Assembly (NCBI GenBank): GCA_017628435.1 | Contig: JAGBZE010000008.1 | Location: 1 to 20,473, forward strand | Source of the DNA: Akkermansia sp. | GTDB taxonomy: Bacteria; Verrucomicrobiota; Verrucomicrobiia; Verrucomicrobiales; Akkermansiaceae | Reading direction: 5' to 3' | Length of the DNA: 20,473 nt | In this document: one piece after another, positions 1 to 7,211 of the stretch | How positions within the stretch are numbered: position 1 is the stretch's first letter | How the letters are laid out: the number at the start of each line of letters is the position of its first letter | Notes under the pieces: generated by a model | What the model saw: the letters and a program-made list of their open reading frames with translations, nothing else | Told to the model about the DNA's origin: nothing | The model's database searches: none | Position numbers and translations under genes: made by a program

Positions 1-5
1 CACGA

Positions 6-1811
6 ATGAAAATACGAGCCCTGTTTTCTCTTTTTGTCGCTTTTTCTGTTTCGTCCATATGTGGGGGGGAACAGACAAATCCTTTGGGCCTTTATCAGCA
101 GCAGACTGCTGCAACATCTTCGAATTGTTCTGTCAGAGGTCGGGCAAAACATTTTTCTCCTCTGGGGGCTTTGCCGGCGGACACAGACTCTTTTGTCGTT
201 TTCTCCCGTTTAGGGGAACTTTCAACCCTTCTTCAACGGAGGACGGGGATATTACCGGCTGTTGAATTACTTGCGGAGCTGGATGGCTTGGCAATCGGCA
301 TGTCTGAGAGAACCGTTTCTGATTTGAAACGTCTGCAGCCGTTGCTTCAGGTTGCGTCATCGGGGGTGAGCGTTGCAGCTGAGGAGTGGAAGATTAAGGC
401 TGAGGACGATGTTGCCCGTGCCATAGTGGCTGAGCAACGTGCGCAGTTTGATTCTGATGCGGAGATTCTGGTGCAGGCCGCGCGTGACTTTCACCTGGCT
501 CCCATCTATTTTGTGCTGACAGCAAAGGAGGATGGTCAGCAATTCCTGCAGCAGCTATCTTTGTTGCCTATGATGCTTCCTATTGCCAGTGACGCACCCG
601 TTGAGATTACAGCACGAGGTGATTGGCGTGGCTTCTGCGTACATGGAAACCGACTCGATCTGACCATGCTGGGCTTGTCTCCTGAGCAAGAGTCTGAACT
701 GAAAAAGAGTCTGGAGCATGCTCGACTATACGTTGCTGCCAGGAAAGTGGGTAAACGCCTTGTGCTTGTCATATGCAGCAACCTGGAGGAGGTGGCTATA
801 CCTGCCAAATACACGCAATCTCTCCTGGCCTCGCCTGTGATGAAGTATTTCGACTCCAGCGTGCAGCAGAATCCCTGGGCAGTCGGCTACAGCAGTGCTG
901 CGGTTGTCAAAATGCGGGAGGAACTGGATGTGTTTGACTATCTGAACACAATAGATTTTATGGAACGCGTGTTCCGCCGCCTTGGAGCCGGTAGTGAAAC
1001 CTATTCTACAGCTGCAGAGGCTTTGAAGACTCTTCGGAGTTTGAGCATGCAGTTGATGCCGGAGCACCATGGCCCGGAGCGCTTTGTGGTGTGGGGTGAG
1101 GATGAGGTTTTCTTGCATATGACTGGTGCAGCGGGGAATATTCGGTTCGCCCCTGGTTCTATTCGTTATGCAGACCGTGCCGTGTTAGATAAAACCGCTG
1201 TGTATGTGGAATCAACCGCGCTGGAGGGATTACCTGAGGTGGATGTGCCTGCGGTGTTGGATGATATCGAGAAGGTTCAGTCTGCCTTTCGTTCCTCGCT
1301 GAAATCCGATTATGCCGCAGATGGGGTGGCCATGGCTCAGCGTTTAGAACGGTACAGGCCATATATCGAGGCCTTTGCGGCTATGGGGGATGTGTTGAAT
1401 TGTAGCGTGCAGGGAAGCTCTGCTTTCCTGTTCTCTGTTGAGGAGGGGAATTCCCCGTCTGCCGGAACTCTTTCCCTGTGTGCTGGAGTAGCCGATCCGC
1501 AAATTACATCTGGCCGACTGAAGACGCTTCTCCCTGCGCTGTCGGGCTGTGGTTTTGCTCCTTCTGTAGGTACGCGTGAAGGAGAGTGTGTGCTGAGTTG
1601 CGGGGGGAATCCGCCTGTTCCTGCTGAAGATGGCGTTCCTGTTTCAGGCGCCGCTTTTTATGCCGTAAATCTTTCCCTGTTGAACAAGGTGGTACAGCTG
1701 GAAGGTCTGCAGGCTGCTTCCTCCTTGATAAACCGCATTGATGGTGCCATGTATACGCAAGAATCAGAATTTCATTTCCTGCTTCGTCTTACCCCGCAAA
1801 AACAAAATTAG
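6..1811 (+). CDS. Secreted protein of unknown function, 601 residues
   Basis: I do not recognise this gene. The N-terminus has a charged start (MKIR), a hydrophobic stretch to about residue 18 and a CGG/E boundary, which looks like an export signal, so the product is probably periplasmic or surface-exposed. From about residue 55 the motif LPADTDSFVVFSRLGEL resembles the opening of DUF3352-type proteins, but this is a weak resemblance. The rest is a mixed alpha/beta protein with no catalytic motif I can name and no second membrane segment. The next gene begins 8 nt after its stop on the same strand, so the two are probably co-transcribed. Only five bases precede the chosen ATG; the signal peptide supports this start, but the promoter and any upstream gene are outside the window. 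Confidence 0.8.
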   Translation: MKIRALFSLFVAFSVSSICGGEQTNPLGLYQQQTAATSSNCSVRGRAKHFSPLGALPADTDSFVVFSRLGELSTLLQRRTGILPAVELLAELDGLAIGMSERTVSDLKRLQPLLQVASSGVSVAAEEWKIKAEDDVARAIVAEQRAQFDSDAEILVQAARDFHLAPIYFVLTAKEDGQQFLQQLSLLPMMLPIASDAPVEITARGDWRGFCVHGNRLDLTMLGLSPEQESELKKSLEHARLYVAARKVGKRLVLVICSNLEEVAIPAKYTQSLLASPVMKYFDSSVQQNPWAVGYSSAAVVKMREELDVFDYLNTIDFMERVFRRLGAGSETYSTAAEALKTLRSLSMQLMPEHHGPERFVVWGEDEVFLHMTGAAGNIRFAPGSIRYADRAVLDKTAVYVESTALEGLPEVDVPAVLDDIEKVQSAFRSSLKSDYAADGVAMAQRLERYRPYIEAFAAMGDVLNCSVQGSSAFLFSVEEGNSPSAGTLSLCAGVADPQITSGRLKTLLPALSGCGFAPSVGTREGECVLSCGGNPPVPAEDGVPVSGAAFYAVNLSLLNKVVQLEGLQAASSLINRIDGAMYTQESEFHFLLRLTPQKQN

Positions 1812-1819
1812 CTTTACTC

Positions 1820-3862
1820 ATGAAGATGTTTCGCTTAGGTGTATTATTTGTTCTTTGTTCATTATTTTTCTCCCCGTTGTTTGGAGATACGCTGAACAAG
1901 GCTCGCCGCATTACCGGACACTATGCTCCGAATAGTAATGCTTCATGGATAATGGTGGATGAATGGGACCCCGATTCAGAGGAAGCCCGGAAGTTCATGG
2001 AGAGCATGGAGAAGGAGCCCAGCCGTTTGTTCCGGGATAGACCGTTCGCTGGAAATCTTGTAGAGAAATTGGAGCATCTGGAAGATATCGTCTATGATAT
2101 GCACCTGAATCTGGAGCCCTCAAGGAATATTCAGCTGGGAGACCAGGTGACTCCGGAAATCATTGATAAATGGTTAGCTAAGCTTAACACATTGCATTAT
2201 CTGTACGCTATGGTGCAAAAGACAAAAGCGGGGCACCGCCTGTATGTGTACTACTATACAGACGCAAAAGTGTTTGCCGCATTCCGTAATCCGAAGAATG
2301 AGAAGATTTTGAATGATAAGGAACGAGAACTGCTGGATGTGTGTGCTCAATGGATAAGCAGCGCTATTCAGCCCGGTATGCCGAATATGCTTAAAATTCG
2401 TCTTGTTCATGATGCCTTGGTTGACAACAGCAGATACACCTCCGGCTACCATGATACCTATAACATTGTGGTAAACGGGAAGGGCGTGTGTTCTGCTTAC
2501 ACCAGTGCAACCCAGCTGTTACTCCATATGCTGAAGATTGATTGCCGTTCCGTGCGTGGTACACCGGAGATGAATCACATATGGAATATCATTGATGTAA
2601 ACGGGGAGTGGTATCAGACGGACGTAACCTGGGATGACCCGCTTTCTTCTAAAGGTGAGGATACGAAGGTCTTCTCCTATTATCTGCTGACAGAGGCGGA
2701 AATGGAGATGGATCACCAATGGAAGGAGAGAGAGAAATACCCTGTTACGCCTGAGGTGAACCGGATGGGTATTTTCAAGCGTCACGCTCACCGCGAGAGC
2801 ATGAAGGATGCAGACGAGGATGAGACTCTGACCCAACCTCGTGAAAAGGAATCCATTTTTAAGCAGATGGATGATCGCTTAGCTTTAGCTATTGAGGAGC
2901 AGGGGGACAAGGCTATTAAGACTGTGGAACCTGTAACCACTCCGCTTGGCGAGGTAGGTGGACGTGCCGCTGGTGGGGCTGCCAAGACGCTGAAGTCTCT
3001 CATCCCATCAGAAAAGAGAGAGAAATCGGAGAAACCTGATTATAAACCGATGAGCTCTCTGGATGATTTGTACCATAATCTCGGCATTTGCCGGGAGTAT
3101 CTGGATGGACCTACCATTGAACTGCCGGTAAAGTCGACCTGTCCCTGCTTCATCAGACAATTAATGACAGCAGACTATTACCACTTTATCAAGAATTGGA
3201 ACTTCCGGTATGATGGAAAGAAGAAAATACTTTTCCTGGATTTGGAGCATTGGCCATATAATCGATTGCTTCAAGCTGCAAACAACGAGGAAATGGAGGC
3301 TGAGCTTACAGCTGAGGAGCGGGCTACCCTGAAGATGGTTCGTGCCATGGTTGACAAATATGGCACGGCCTGGAAGCTGGAGAAACAGAAAATCCGGGAT
3401 GTATATTCATCGCTCATTGCAGAGACTGCCTGGCTACGAGGTCCATCTGATGTGATCAAGGCGGTGCAGAAAAAGGAAAGTGGCAGTCTTGGGTATAGTG
3501 AAACATTGCATACGGTGCTTACCCTCATGGATATCCCATGTATTATGGTTCACGGTCGTAGTCATACGGATGCTCATGCCTGGAATATGGTGCGTCGTAG
3601 CTCGGGTAAGTGGTACCACGCTTCTGCCGGATTCGATGACTTTAAGGGAAATACGCGCGAACAGTTGTATAAGTACTTCATGCGCTGCGATGATGAGGTG
3701 GTCAAGGAATTGGTATGGGATACCGATGAGACATATCCTACCCCAGTTAAGAACGGGAAACGCGCAGAGAAGTATGGTCTGCTGAATCGAAAGAAGAATC
3801 CGGAACATGCCCCCAAGCCGGACACTAAGGATTCATCTCCTCTTCCTGCTATGAAACTCTGA
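1820..3862 (+). CDS. Secreted protein with two transglutaminase-like domains, the second degenerate
   Basis: A 680-residue protein starting with a signal peptide (about residues 1-22). The first transglutaminase-like domain has the usual triad spacing: C224 in GKGVCSAY, H253 in NHIWN and D268 in QTDVTWDDP. Known members of this fold are cysteine proteases, amidases or cross-linking enzymes, often acting on peptides or cell walls; the substrate cannot be told here. Residues about 300-410 form a charged, partly Gly/Ala-rich linker. A second copy of the fold follows at about 550-610: H586 (AHAWN) is kept, but S556 occupies the cysteine position and S602 the aspartate position, so it is probably non-catalytic. 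The gene lies 8 nt after an unknown secreted protein and ends at a strong hairpin. No SD sequence precedes the ATG. Confidence 0.85.
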   Translation: MKMFRLGVLFVLCSLFFSPLFGDTLNKARRITGHYAPNSNASWIMVDEWDPDSEEARKFMESMEKEPSRLFRDRPFAGNLVEKLEHLEDIVYDMHLNLEPSRNIQLGDQVTPEIIDKWLAKLNTLHYLYAMVQKTKAGHRLYVYYYTDAKVFAAFRNPKNEKILNDKERELLDVCAQWISSAIQPGMPNMLKIRLVHDALVDNSRYTSGYHDTYNIVVNGKGVCSAYTSATQLLLHMLKIDCRSVRGTPEMNHIWNIIDVNGEWYQTDVTWDDPLSSKGEDTKVFSYYLLTEAEMEMDHQWKEREKYPVTPEVNRMGIFKRHAHRESMKDADEDETLTQPREKESIFKQMDDRLALAIEEQGDKAIKTVEPVTTPLGEVGGRAAGGAAKTLKSLIPSEKREKSEKPDYKPMSSLDDLYHNLGICREYLDGPTIELPVKSTCPCFIRQLMTADYYHFIKNWNFRYDGKKKILFLDLEHWPYNRLLQAANNEEMEAELTAEERATLKMVRAMVDKYGTAWKLEKQKIRDVYSSLIAETAWLRGPSDVIKAVQKKESGSLGYSETLHTVLTLMDIPCIMVHGRSHTDAHAWNMVRRSSGKWYHASAGFDDFKGNTREQLYKYFMRCDDEVVKELVWDTDETYPTPVKNGKRAEKYGLLNRKKNPEHAPKPDTKDSSPLPAMKL

Positions 3863-3871
3863 AAATAAAGG

Positions 3872-3897
3872 CCCCCGTCAGTTCTTACTGGCGGGGG
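3872..3897. terminator. Bidirectional hairpin terminator between convergent genes
   Basis: CCCCCGTCAG pairs with CTGGCGGGGG around a six-base loop (TTCTTA), with one G-U pair. It starts 9 nt after the stop of the plus-strand transglutaminase gene and just beyond the stop of the minus-strand AP2-like gene. The minus strand reads CTTTATTTTC after the stem; the plus strand has a weaker TATTTCC. It therefore probably serves both genes. Confidence 0.8.
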
Positions 3898-3903
3898 TAT
3901 TTC

Positions 3904-4179
3904 CTATTTGGCGGATATGGATATCGGCTCTTCTACCGGATTGTCCGCTCCGCTTTTAAAACGCTCAAAAACGCCTCGCGGGTCTTCCGGTGTCTGTCTT
4001 AGCGCATCAAATATCTGATCTCGCATTTCCACTGCTGCCTTGAATGCAGCCTCCTCGCTGCCGTACTGGCGGTCTGAGAAGTATTTGGTGAATTGATTCC
4101 ACTTGCGACAGATACTCAGTCTCCATCCTTGAAAGGAAGTAGTCTCGTATGTATATCGGGTAATATTACGTTGGGTCAT
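3904..4179 (-). CDS. Small AP2-like DNA-binding protein (putative)
   Basis: A 91-residue basic protein. Residues about 17-60 (GWRLSICRKW, KYFSDRQYGSEEAAFKAA, EMRDQIF) follow the pattern of the AP2/integrase-type DNA-binding fold: a three-strand sheet with Trp, Arg and Phe, then a Gly-x-Glu-Glu-Ala-Ala helix ending in RDQ. In bacteria this domain is usually attached to HNH endonucleases or integrases, but here it stands alone with an acidic, proline-containing tail. That suggests a small regulator rather than a nuclease. It is a single gene facing the transglutaminase operon across a shared hairpin. No SD sequence precedes ATG 4179, and I see no convincing promoter in 4180-4295. The family assignment rests on pattern recognition only; a coding gene is likely because the composition and fold pattern are coherent. 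Confidence 0.6.
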   Translation of the reverse strand: MTQRNITRYTYETTSFQGWRLSICRKWNQFTKYFSDRQYGSEEAAFKAAVEMRDQIFDALRQTPEDPRGVFERFKSGADNPVEEPISISAK

Positions 4180-4295
4180 ATTGTAGTTGCCGGGTTAAGC
4201 ACCGGATGCGTCTATACTGCCATATCCTGATACATGAGACAACCTAATTTACTAAATGTTTGAAAAAACTTAAAAAACTTATCTAATTTGGTAAA

Positions 4296-4330
4296 AAAAT
4301 GTGCAGTTACATATTGTAACTGCACATTTT
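4296..4330 (-). terminator. Intrinsic terminator of pfp
   Basis: TGTGCAGTTAC and GTAACTGCACA form a perfect 11-bp stem with a five-base loop at 4300-4326, extended by four A-T pairs. On the minus strand the stem is followed by seven T residues. It lies 23 nt beyond the pfp stop and has the classic intrinsic terminator form. Confidence 0.9.
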
Positions 4331-4353
4331 CAATGTTTCGCTGTGACGAAATT

Positions 4354-5607
4354 TTAGCAGCAGGGCTGAGCAAGAATCTTGCGCAGACGTGCGAAGCGGG
4401 GCAGAGACTCAGCGGTCTTCATGCCGGTAGCGCCCTGGATGAGGGGCAGAGCGTAGTCGATGAAGGCCATCTCCACGTTGTTGCCAGCGGCGTTGATCCA
4501 TTCGCGGGGAACCTTGCGCTCGAAGTTAGCTACGCTGGCCAGGGGCAGGAGCTTCATCTCGCACTTGTAGTTGCCTTCCTCGTCGGTGGTGCGCTCGAAA
4601 GCGGGCATCTTGTCGGTGTCGCCAGCCACAGCGGCCTCCACGGCGGTCTTACCGGCAAGGTAAGCCTCGTGGGCGTCGGTGGCGGAGCCCAGGTGCGTAG
4701 CGCAGCGCTGCAGCAGGGAGGGTTCGATGGCACGCACCTTGGCGCTGGTCACGCGGGCACGCACAACTTCAGCAAGCTTGTTGGCAAGGCCGCCCAGCTG
4801 AGCGTGGCCGAAGCCGTCGTTGCTGTTGGTCTTGGCCTCGGAGATGAAGTTGCCGTCCTTGTCGTGGATACCTTCGGAAACAACCACAAGGCACTTGCCG
4901 GTGGCGTTGTAGATCTTCTCCACGTCGCACAGGAAGCTCTCCATGTCGAAATCAACCTCGGGGAGGTAGATGAGGTCGGGACCAGCACCGGCGTAGGTAG
5001 CCAGGGCAGAGGCGGCGGTAAGCCAGCCAGCGTGACGGCCCATCACCTCGATGATGGTCACCATGCCGGTGTCGTAGCAGCAGGCATCGTGCTTCACTTC
5101 CATCACGGAAGTGGCGATGTACTTAGCTGCAGAGGCGAAACCGGGGCAGTGGTCGGTGCCGAACAAGTCGTTGTCGATGGTCTTGGGAATGCCCATCACG
5201 CGGCACTCGTAGCCACTCTTCTCCATGAACTTGGAAATCTTGTTGCAGGTGTCCATGGAGTCGTTGCCACCGTTGTAGAAGAAGTAGCGCACGTCGAACT
5301 TCTTGAAGGTCTCCAGAAGCTTCTCGTAGTCGGTCGGATCCACATCCGGGTTCTTCATCTTGTAGCGGCAGGTACCCAGGGCGGAGGAGGGGGTGAACTT
5401 CAGCAGTTCAAGCTCCACCGGGTCTTCCATGCCCATGTCGTAAAGCTTGCCGTCGAGCACGCCACGGATACCGTTGGCGGCGCCCAGTACGCGGGTAATC
5501 TGGGGAGCGTTAAGAGCGGTCTGGATAGCACCCAGTACGCTGGCGTTAATCACAGCGGTAGGACCGCCGGACTGACCGATGATGCATGCACCTTTAAGTT
5601 CGTTCAT
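4354..5607 (-). CDS. pfp: Pyrophosphate-dependent 6-phosphofructokinase
   Basis: This 417-residue enzyme interconverts fructose 6-phosphate and fructose 1,6-bisphosphate using pyrophosphate, in cytoplasmic glycolysis. The N-terminal GQSGGPTAVINAS loop is typical of the family. GGNDS at 113-117 has D116 where ATP enzymes have glycine, and PKTIDND has K142 where ATP enzymes have glycine; both changes mark the PPi-using type. D145 and D147 are the catalytic-site aspartates, and MGRHAGW at 189-195 binds the sugar phosphate. The length fits the shorter PFP type. It appears to be a single-gene unit with its own upstream promoter and a strong terminator. There is no SD sequence before the ATG. The long ORF antisense to it is a composition artefact. 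Confidence 0.95.
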   Translation of the reverse strand: MNELKGACIIGQSGGPTAVINASVLGAIQTALNAPQITRVLGAANGIRGVLDGKLYDMGMEDPVELELLKFTPSSALGTCRYKMKNPDVDPTDYEKLLETFKKFDVRYFFYNGGNDSMDTCNKISKFMEKSGYECRVMGIPKTIDNDLFGTDHCPGFASAAKYIATSVMEVKHDACCYDTGMVTIIEVMGRHAGWLTAASALATYAGAGPDLIYLPEVDFDMESFLCDVEKIYNATGKCLVVVSEGIHDKDGNFISEAKTNSNDGFGHAQLGGLANKLAEVVRARVTSAKVRAIEPSLLQRCATHLGSATDAHEAYLAGKTAVEAAVAGDTDKMPAFERTTDEEGNYKCEMKLLPLASVANFERKVPREWINAAGNNVEMAFIDYALPLIQGATGMKTAESLPRFARLRKILAQPCC

Positions 5608-5651
5608 GTTATGAAGAATGAGATGTGTTTATTGTATTAGTGTTCCCTCTT

Positions 5652-5680
5652 GGCCTGTGGCGGAATAAACTGCCACGGCC
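5652..5680 (-). promoter_or_regulatory. Hairpin in the pfp leader
   Basis: GGCC-T-GTGGC pairs with GCCAC-GGCC as a nine-bp stem with one bulged T and a ten-base loop. If the promoter at 5693-5721 is used, this hairpin forms near the 5' end of the pfp mRNA, about 45 nt before the start codon. It could stabilise the mRNA; there is no sign of a ligand-binding fold. Confidence 0.4.
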
Positions 5681-5692
5681 AGCGGGCGCGCT

Positions 5693-5721
5693 ATTCTACT
5701 CCTTCTCTTCCGCTTTTGCAA
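5693..5721 (-). promoter_or_regulatory. Candidate promoter of pfp
   Basis: On the minus strand, TTGCAA (5716-5721), a 17-nt spacer and TAGAAT (5693-5698) resemble a housekeeping sigma promoter. Transcription would start near 5686, giving a leader of about 80 nt. A second -10-like TACAAT lies at 5629-5634 without a good -35. Confidence 0.5.
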
Positions 5722-5762
5722 GCAAAATAACAGCGTATGCTCCGGAAAACAGGTATATAGTA

Positions 5763-5799
5763 AACCCGGCTGGTCGGGAGTACCGAACCAGCCGGGGTT
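5763..5799 (-). terminator. Hairpin terminator after rplT
   Basis: A GC-rich inverted repeat with arms AACCCGGCTGGT and ACCAGCCGGGGTT (one bulged G), 34 nt beyond the rplT stop. The following minus-strand sequence has only a modest T content, so it is a less canonical terminator than the one after pfp. Confidence 0.65.
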
Positions 5800-5833
5800 A
5801 AGGGAATTAATGTTTTTGTTGCCGTAAGGTTGT

Positions 5834-6217
5834 TTATGCCTTGAGAGTGGCACCCTCCTTGGCCTCGATTGCCTTCTTGGCCTGCTCGAAAACAGCCTTG
5901 AAAGCCTCCGGGTTGGCGATGGCCAGCTCGGACAGGGACTTGCGGTCCAGATCGATGTTGGCAGCCTTGAGACCCTCCATGAAACGGGAGTAGGTCAGGC
6001 CGAGGGGACGCACGGCGGCGGAGATACGAGCGGTCCAGAGGCGACGGAACTGACCCTTACGCTTCTTACGGTCGCGGTACTCATACTGCCATGCTTTGTA
6101 AACAGCATCCTTAGCGTAGCGGAAGAGCTTGCTGCGGAAACCGCGGAAGCCCTTGGCGCGAAGCAGGATGCGCTTGCGGCGGGCGCGGGATGCCGGCCCA
6201 TTTGTAGCACGTGCCAT
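5834..6217 (-). CDS. rplT: 50S ribosomal protein L20
   Basis: A 127-residue, strongly basic protein matching bacterial L20. It has the RARRKRILLRAKGFRG segment, the YAYRDRKxRK-like run (EYRDRKKRKGQFRRLW), the WTARISAA helix and the C-terminal globular domain beginning near YSRFMEGLK. L20 binds 23S rRNA early in large-subunit assembly, and in other bacteria it represses its own operon. It is slightly longer at the C-terminus than the usual 117-120 residues. It lies downstream of rpmI, the normal order, but infC is not next to them. An in-frame TAA 12 nt upstream fixes ATG 6217 as the start. The ATG lacks an SD sequence at normal distance; a perfect one lies about 41 nt upstream. Confidence 0.97.
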   Translation of the reverse strand: MARATNGPASRARRKRILLRAKGFRGFRSKLFRYAKDAVYKAWQYEYRDRKKRKGQFRRLWTARISAAVRPLGLTYSRFMEGLKAANIDLDRKSLSELAIANPEAFKAVFEQAKKAIEAKEGATLKA

Positions 6218-6258
6218 AGTTCTTTTTTATCTATATGCGTTGAACAGACTGTTCTTCC

Positions 6259-6268
6259 TCACCTCCTT
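6259..6268 (-). promoter_or_regulatory. Perfect but displaced Shine-Dalgarno sequence in the rpmI-rplT gap
   Basis: The minus strand reads AAGGAGGTGA, complementary to ten bases of the canonical 16S 3' end. The nearest real start, rplT ATG 6217, is 41 nt downstream. A GTG inside the motif would open only an 11-codon frame. The adjoining GAACAG-A-CTGTTC palindrome (6242-6254) lies between the two. A role in L20 translational control is possible but unproven. Confidence 0.5.
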
Positions 6269-6370
6269 GCAGTCTCGCCTGTTCAATCCCCGACAGTATA
6301 TCGCGGGGAAGGCTGCATGAAGGCCGCCCGATATGCGAGCGGTGCTTGGCTGGTAGCCATGTTCCTCGGC

Positions 6371-6580
6371 TTAAGCGAAGGGCATGTTCTGCTTGACTGC
6401 CCAAACCTGGGTGGCGTCCACCAGAGCGGGACGTCCAAGAGCGCGCTTGCGCTTGCTGGACTTCTTCTGGAGAATGTGACGCTTACCCTGCTTGCGACGC
6501 AGAACCTTGCCCGTGCCGGTCACCTTGAAACGCTTGGCCACGGCCTTACGTGTCTTGTTGATACCACCTTTGCGGGTCAT
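6371..6580 (-). CDS. rpmI: 50S ribosomal protein L35
   Basis: A 69-residue basic protein with the L35 signature KAVAKRFKVTGTGKVLRRKQGKRHIL followed by KKSSKRKR. L35 is a small structural protein of the large subunit. An ATG ten codons upstream (6610) would add MEKRVYNLCT, but that stretch overlaps a strong promoter (TTGCCA-N16-TATAAT) whose start point falls a few bases before ATG 6580, so I choose 6580. The usual infC partner is missing immediately upstream; an unrelated divergent gene follows instead. rplT lies 153 nt downstream on the same strand and is probably co-transcribed. Confidence 0.95.
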   Translation of the reverse strand: MTRKGGINKTRKAVAKRFKVTGTGKVLRRKQGKRHILQKKSSKRKRALGRPALVDATQVWAVKQNMPFA

Positions 6581-6589
6581 GGTGCAGAG

Positions 6590-6617
6590 ATTATACACGC
6601 GTTTTTCCATCTGGCAA
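6590..6617 (-). promoter_or_regulatory. Strong proximal promoter of rpmI, giving an almost leaderless mRNA
   Basis: On the minus strand, TTGCCA (6612-6617), a 16-nt spacer and a perfect TATAAT (6590-6595). The -10 box ends nine bases before ATG 6580, so transcription would begin about three bases before the start codon. Confidence 0.65.
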
Positions 6618-6633
6618 GGAAAATATCATGAAA

Positions 6634-6662
6634 ATTCTGCTTTTTTGAGGAAATTTTGTCAA
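6634..6662 (-). promoter_or_regulatory. Distal candidate promoter of rpmI
   Basis: On the minus strand, a perfect TTGACA (6657-6662), a 17-nt spacer and CAGAAT (6634-6639). It would yield a leader of roughly 47 nt. Either or both promoters may drive rpmI-rplT. Confidence 0.45.
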
Positions 6663-6698
6663 TTCCTACTTTTTTGCTTGCAACGACATTGGAATTGT

Positions 6699-6704
6699 TC
6701 TAAT
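6699..6704 (+). promoter_or_regulatory. -10 box close to the ArsC-like gene start
   Basis: TCTAAT matches five of six bases of the -10 consensus and ends eight bases before ATG 6713. The -35 is unclear: TTGCTT and TTGCAA sit at spacings of 19 and 15. If used, the leader would be one to three bases long. Confidence 0.35.
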
Positions 6705-6712
6705 GTAGCACC

Positions 6713-7075
6713 ATGAATACGACATTTATCGAATATCCGAAGTGCACGACCTGCAAGAAGGCAAAGAAGTGGCTGAGCGAGCAGGGGGTAGAATTTGCAG
6801 ACCGTCACATAGCTGAGGCGAACCCGAGTGCAGAGGAGCTGCGTAGCTGGTGGCAGGCAAGTGGTGTGCCTCTGAAAAAGTTTTTCAACACCTGCGGGGT
6901 AAAATACCGCGAAATGAATCTGGCGGAGCAGCTCAAAACCATGAGCGAGGAAGAGCAGCTGGCCCTGCTGGCAACGGATGGCCTGCTGGTGAAGCGACCG
7001 ATTCTGGTGACCGAGGACGGCAAGGTGATTCCCGGTTTCAAGGCCGAGACCTGGGCCGCCGCGCTGGGTAAGTAA
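6713..7075 (+). CDS. ArsC/Spx-family thioredoxin-fold protein
   Basis: A 120-residue cytoplasmic protein of the arsenate reductase-like family (ArsC, Spx, YffB). The N-terminal YPKCTTCKKAKKWL holds a CxxC redox or nucleophilic cysteine pair, C11 and C14. The middle has the family pattern LKKFFNTCGVKYREMNL, and the later KRPILVTEDGKVIPGF contains the Arg-Pro that contacts the substrate or partner. This family includes glutaredoxin-coupled arsenate reductases and RNA-polymerase-binding regulators; sequence alone does not separate them. No ars operon genes are nearby, so I would not call it an arsenate reductase. It is a single-gene unit, divergent from rpmI, ending 37 nt before a hairpin. No SD sequence is present. 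Confidence 0.85.
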   Translation: MNTTFIEYPKCTTCKKAKKWLSEQGVEFADRHIAEANPSAEELRSWWQASGVPLKKFFNTCGVKYREMNLAEQLKTMSEEEQLALLATDGLLVKRPILVTEDGKVIPGFKAETWAAALGK

Positions 7076-7112
7076 GTATTTTATAAACCAATAACGTCAT
7101 TGCATACAACAG

Positions 7113-7148
7113 GAACCGCGCATCGGGAGTGTCCCCGGTGCGCGGTTC
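7113..7148. terminator. Hairpin terminator after the ArsC-like gene
   Basis: GAACCGCGCA and TGCGCGGTTC form a perfect ten-bp stem, continued inward by a G-U pair and four G-C pairs around a six-base loop. The sequence after it (ATTCTTTG) is only mildly T-rich. It closely resembles the hairpin at 8808-8840, on the other side of the peptide cassette. Confidence 0.65.
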
Positions 7149-7176
7149 ATTCTTTGAGAACCAGGTGTTTTTATAC

Positions 7177-7205
7177 TTGCAGGATCCGGGAGTAAGTGCT
7201 AGTAT
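7177..7205 (+). promoter_or_regulatory. Candidate promoter of the peptide/radical SAM cassette
   Basis: TTGCAG (7177-7182), a 17-nt spacer and TAGTAT (7200-7205), with TG one base before the -10 (extended -10). Only six bases separate the -10 box from ATG 7212, so the expected start point coincides with the A of the ATG and the message would be leaderless. Confidence 0.45.
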
Positions 7206-7211
7206 AAGGAC

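Noticed and set aside
4288..5640. A 450-codon open frame on the plus strand opposite pfp
   Set aside because: It is antisense to a clear pfp gene, has a repetitive Gly/Val/His composition typical of reverse-frame translation of GC-rich codons, and has no recognisable domain.
5629..5853. A 74-codon minus-strand frame between rplT and pfp
   Set aside because: It spans the rplT terminator, the pfp promoter and the leader hairpin and overlaps the end of rplT.
6242..6254. GAACAG-A-CTGTTC palindrome as a LexA box
   Set aside because: The Gram-positive LexA pattern needs four bases between GAAC and GTTC; here there are five, and a ribosomal protein gene is an unlikely target.
6581..6610. Upstream ATG that would lengthen L35 by ten residues
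   Set aside because: The extra residues do not fit the family, and the segment is occupied by a perfect TATAAT box.
6713..7075. A true arsenate reductase
   Set aside because: The family fits, but there are no arsenic-resistance neighbours, and Spx/YffB-type members look the same at this level.
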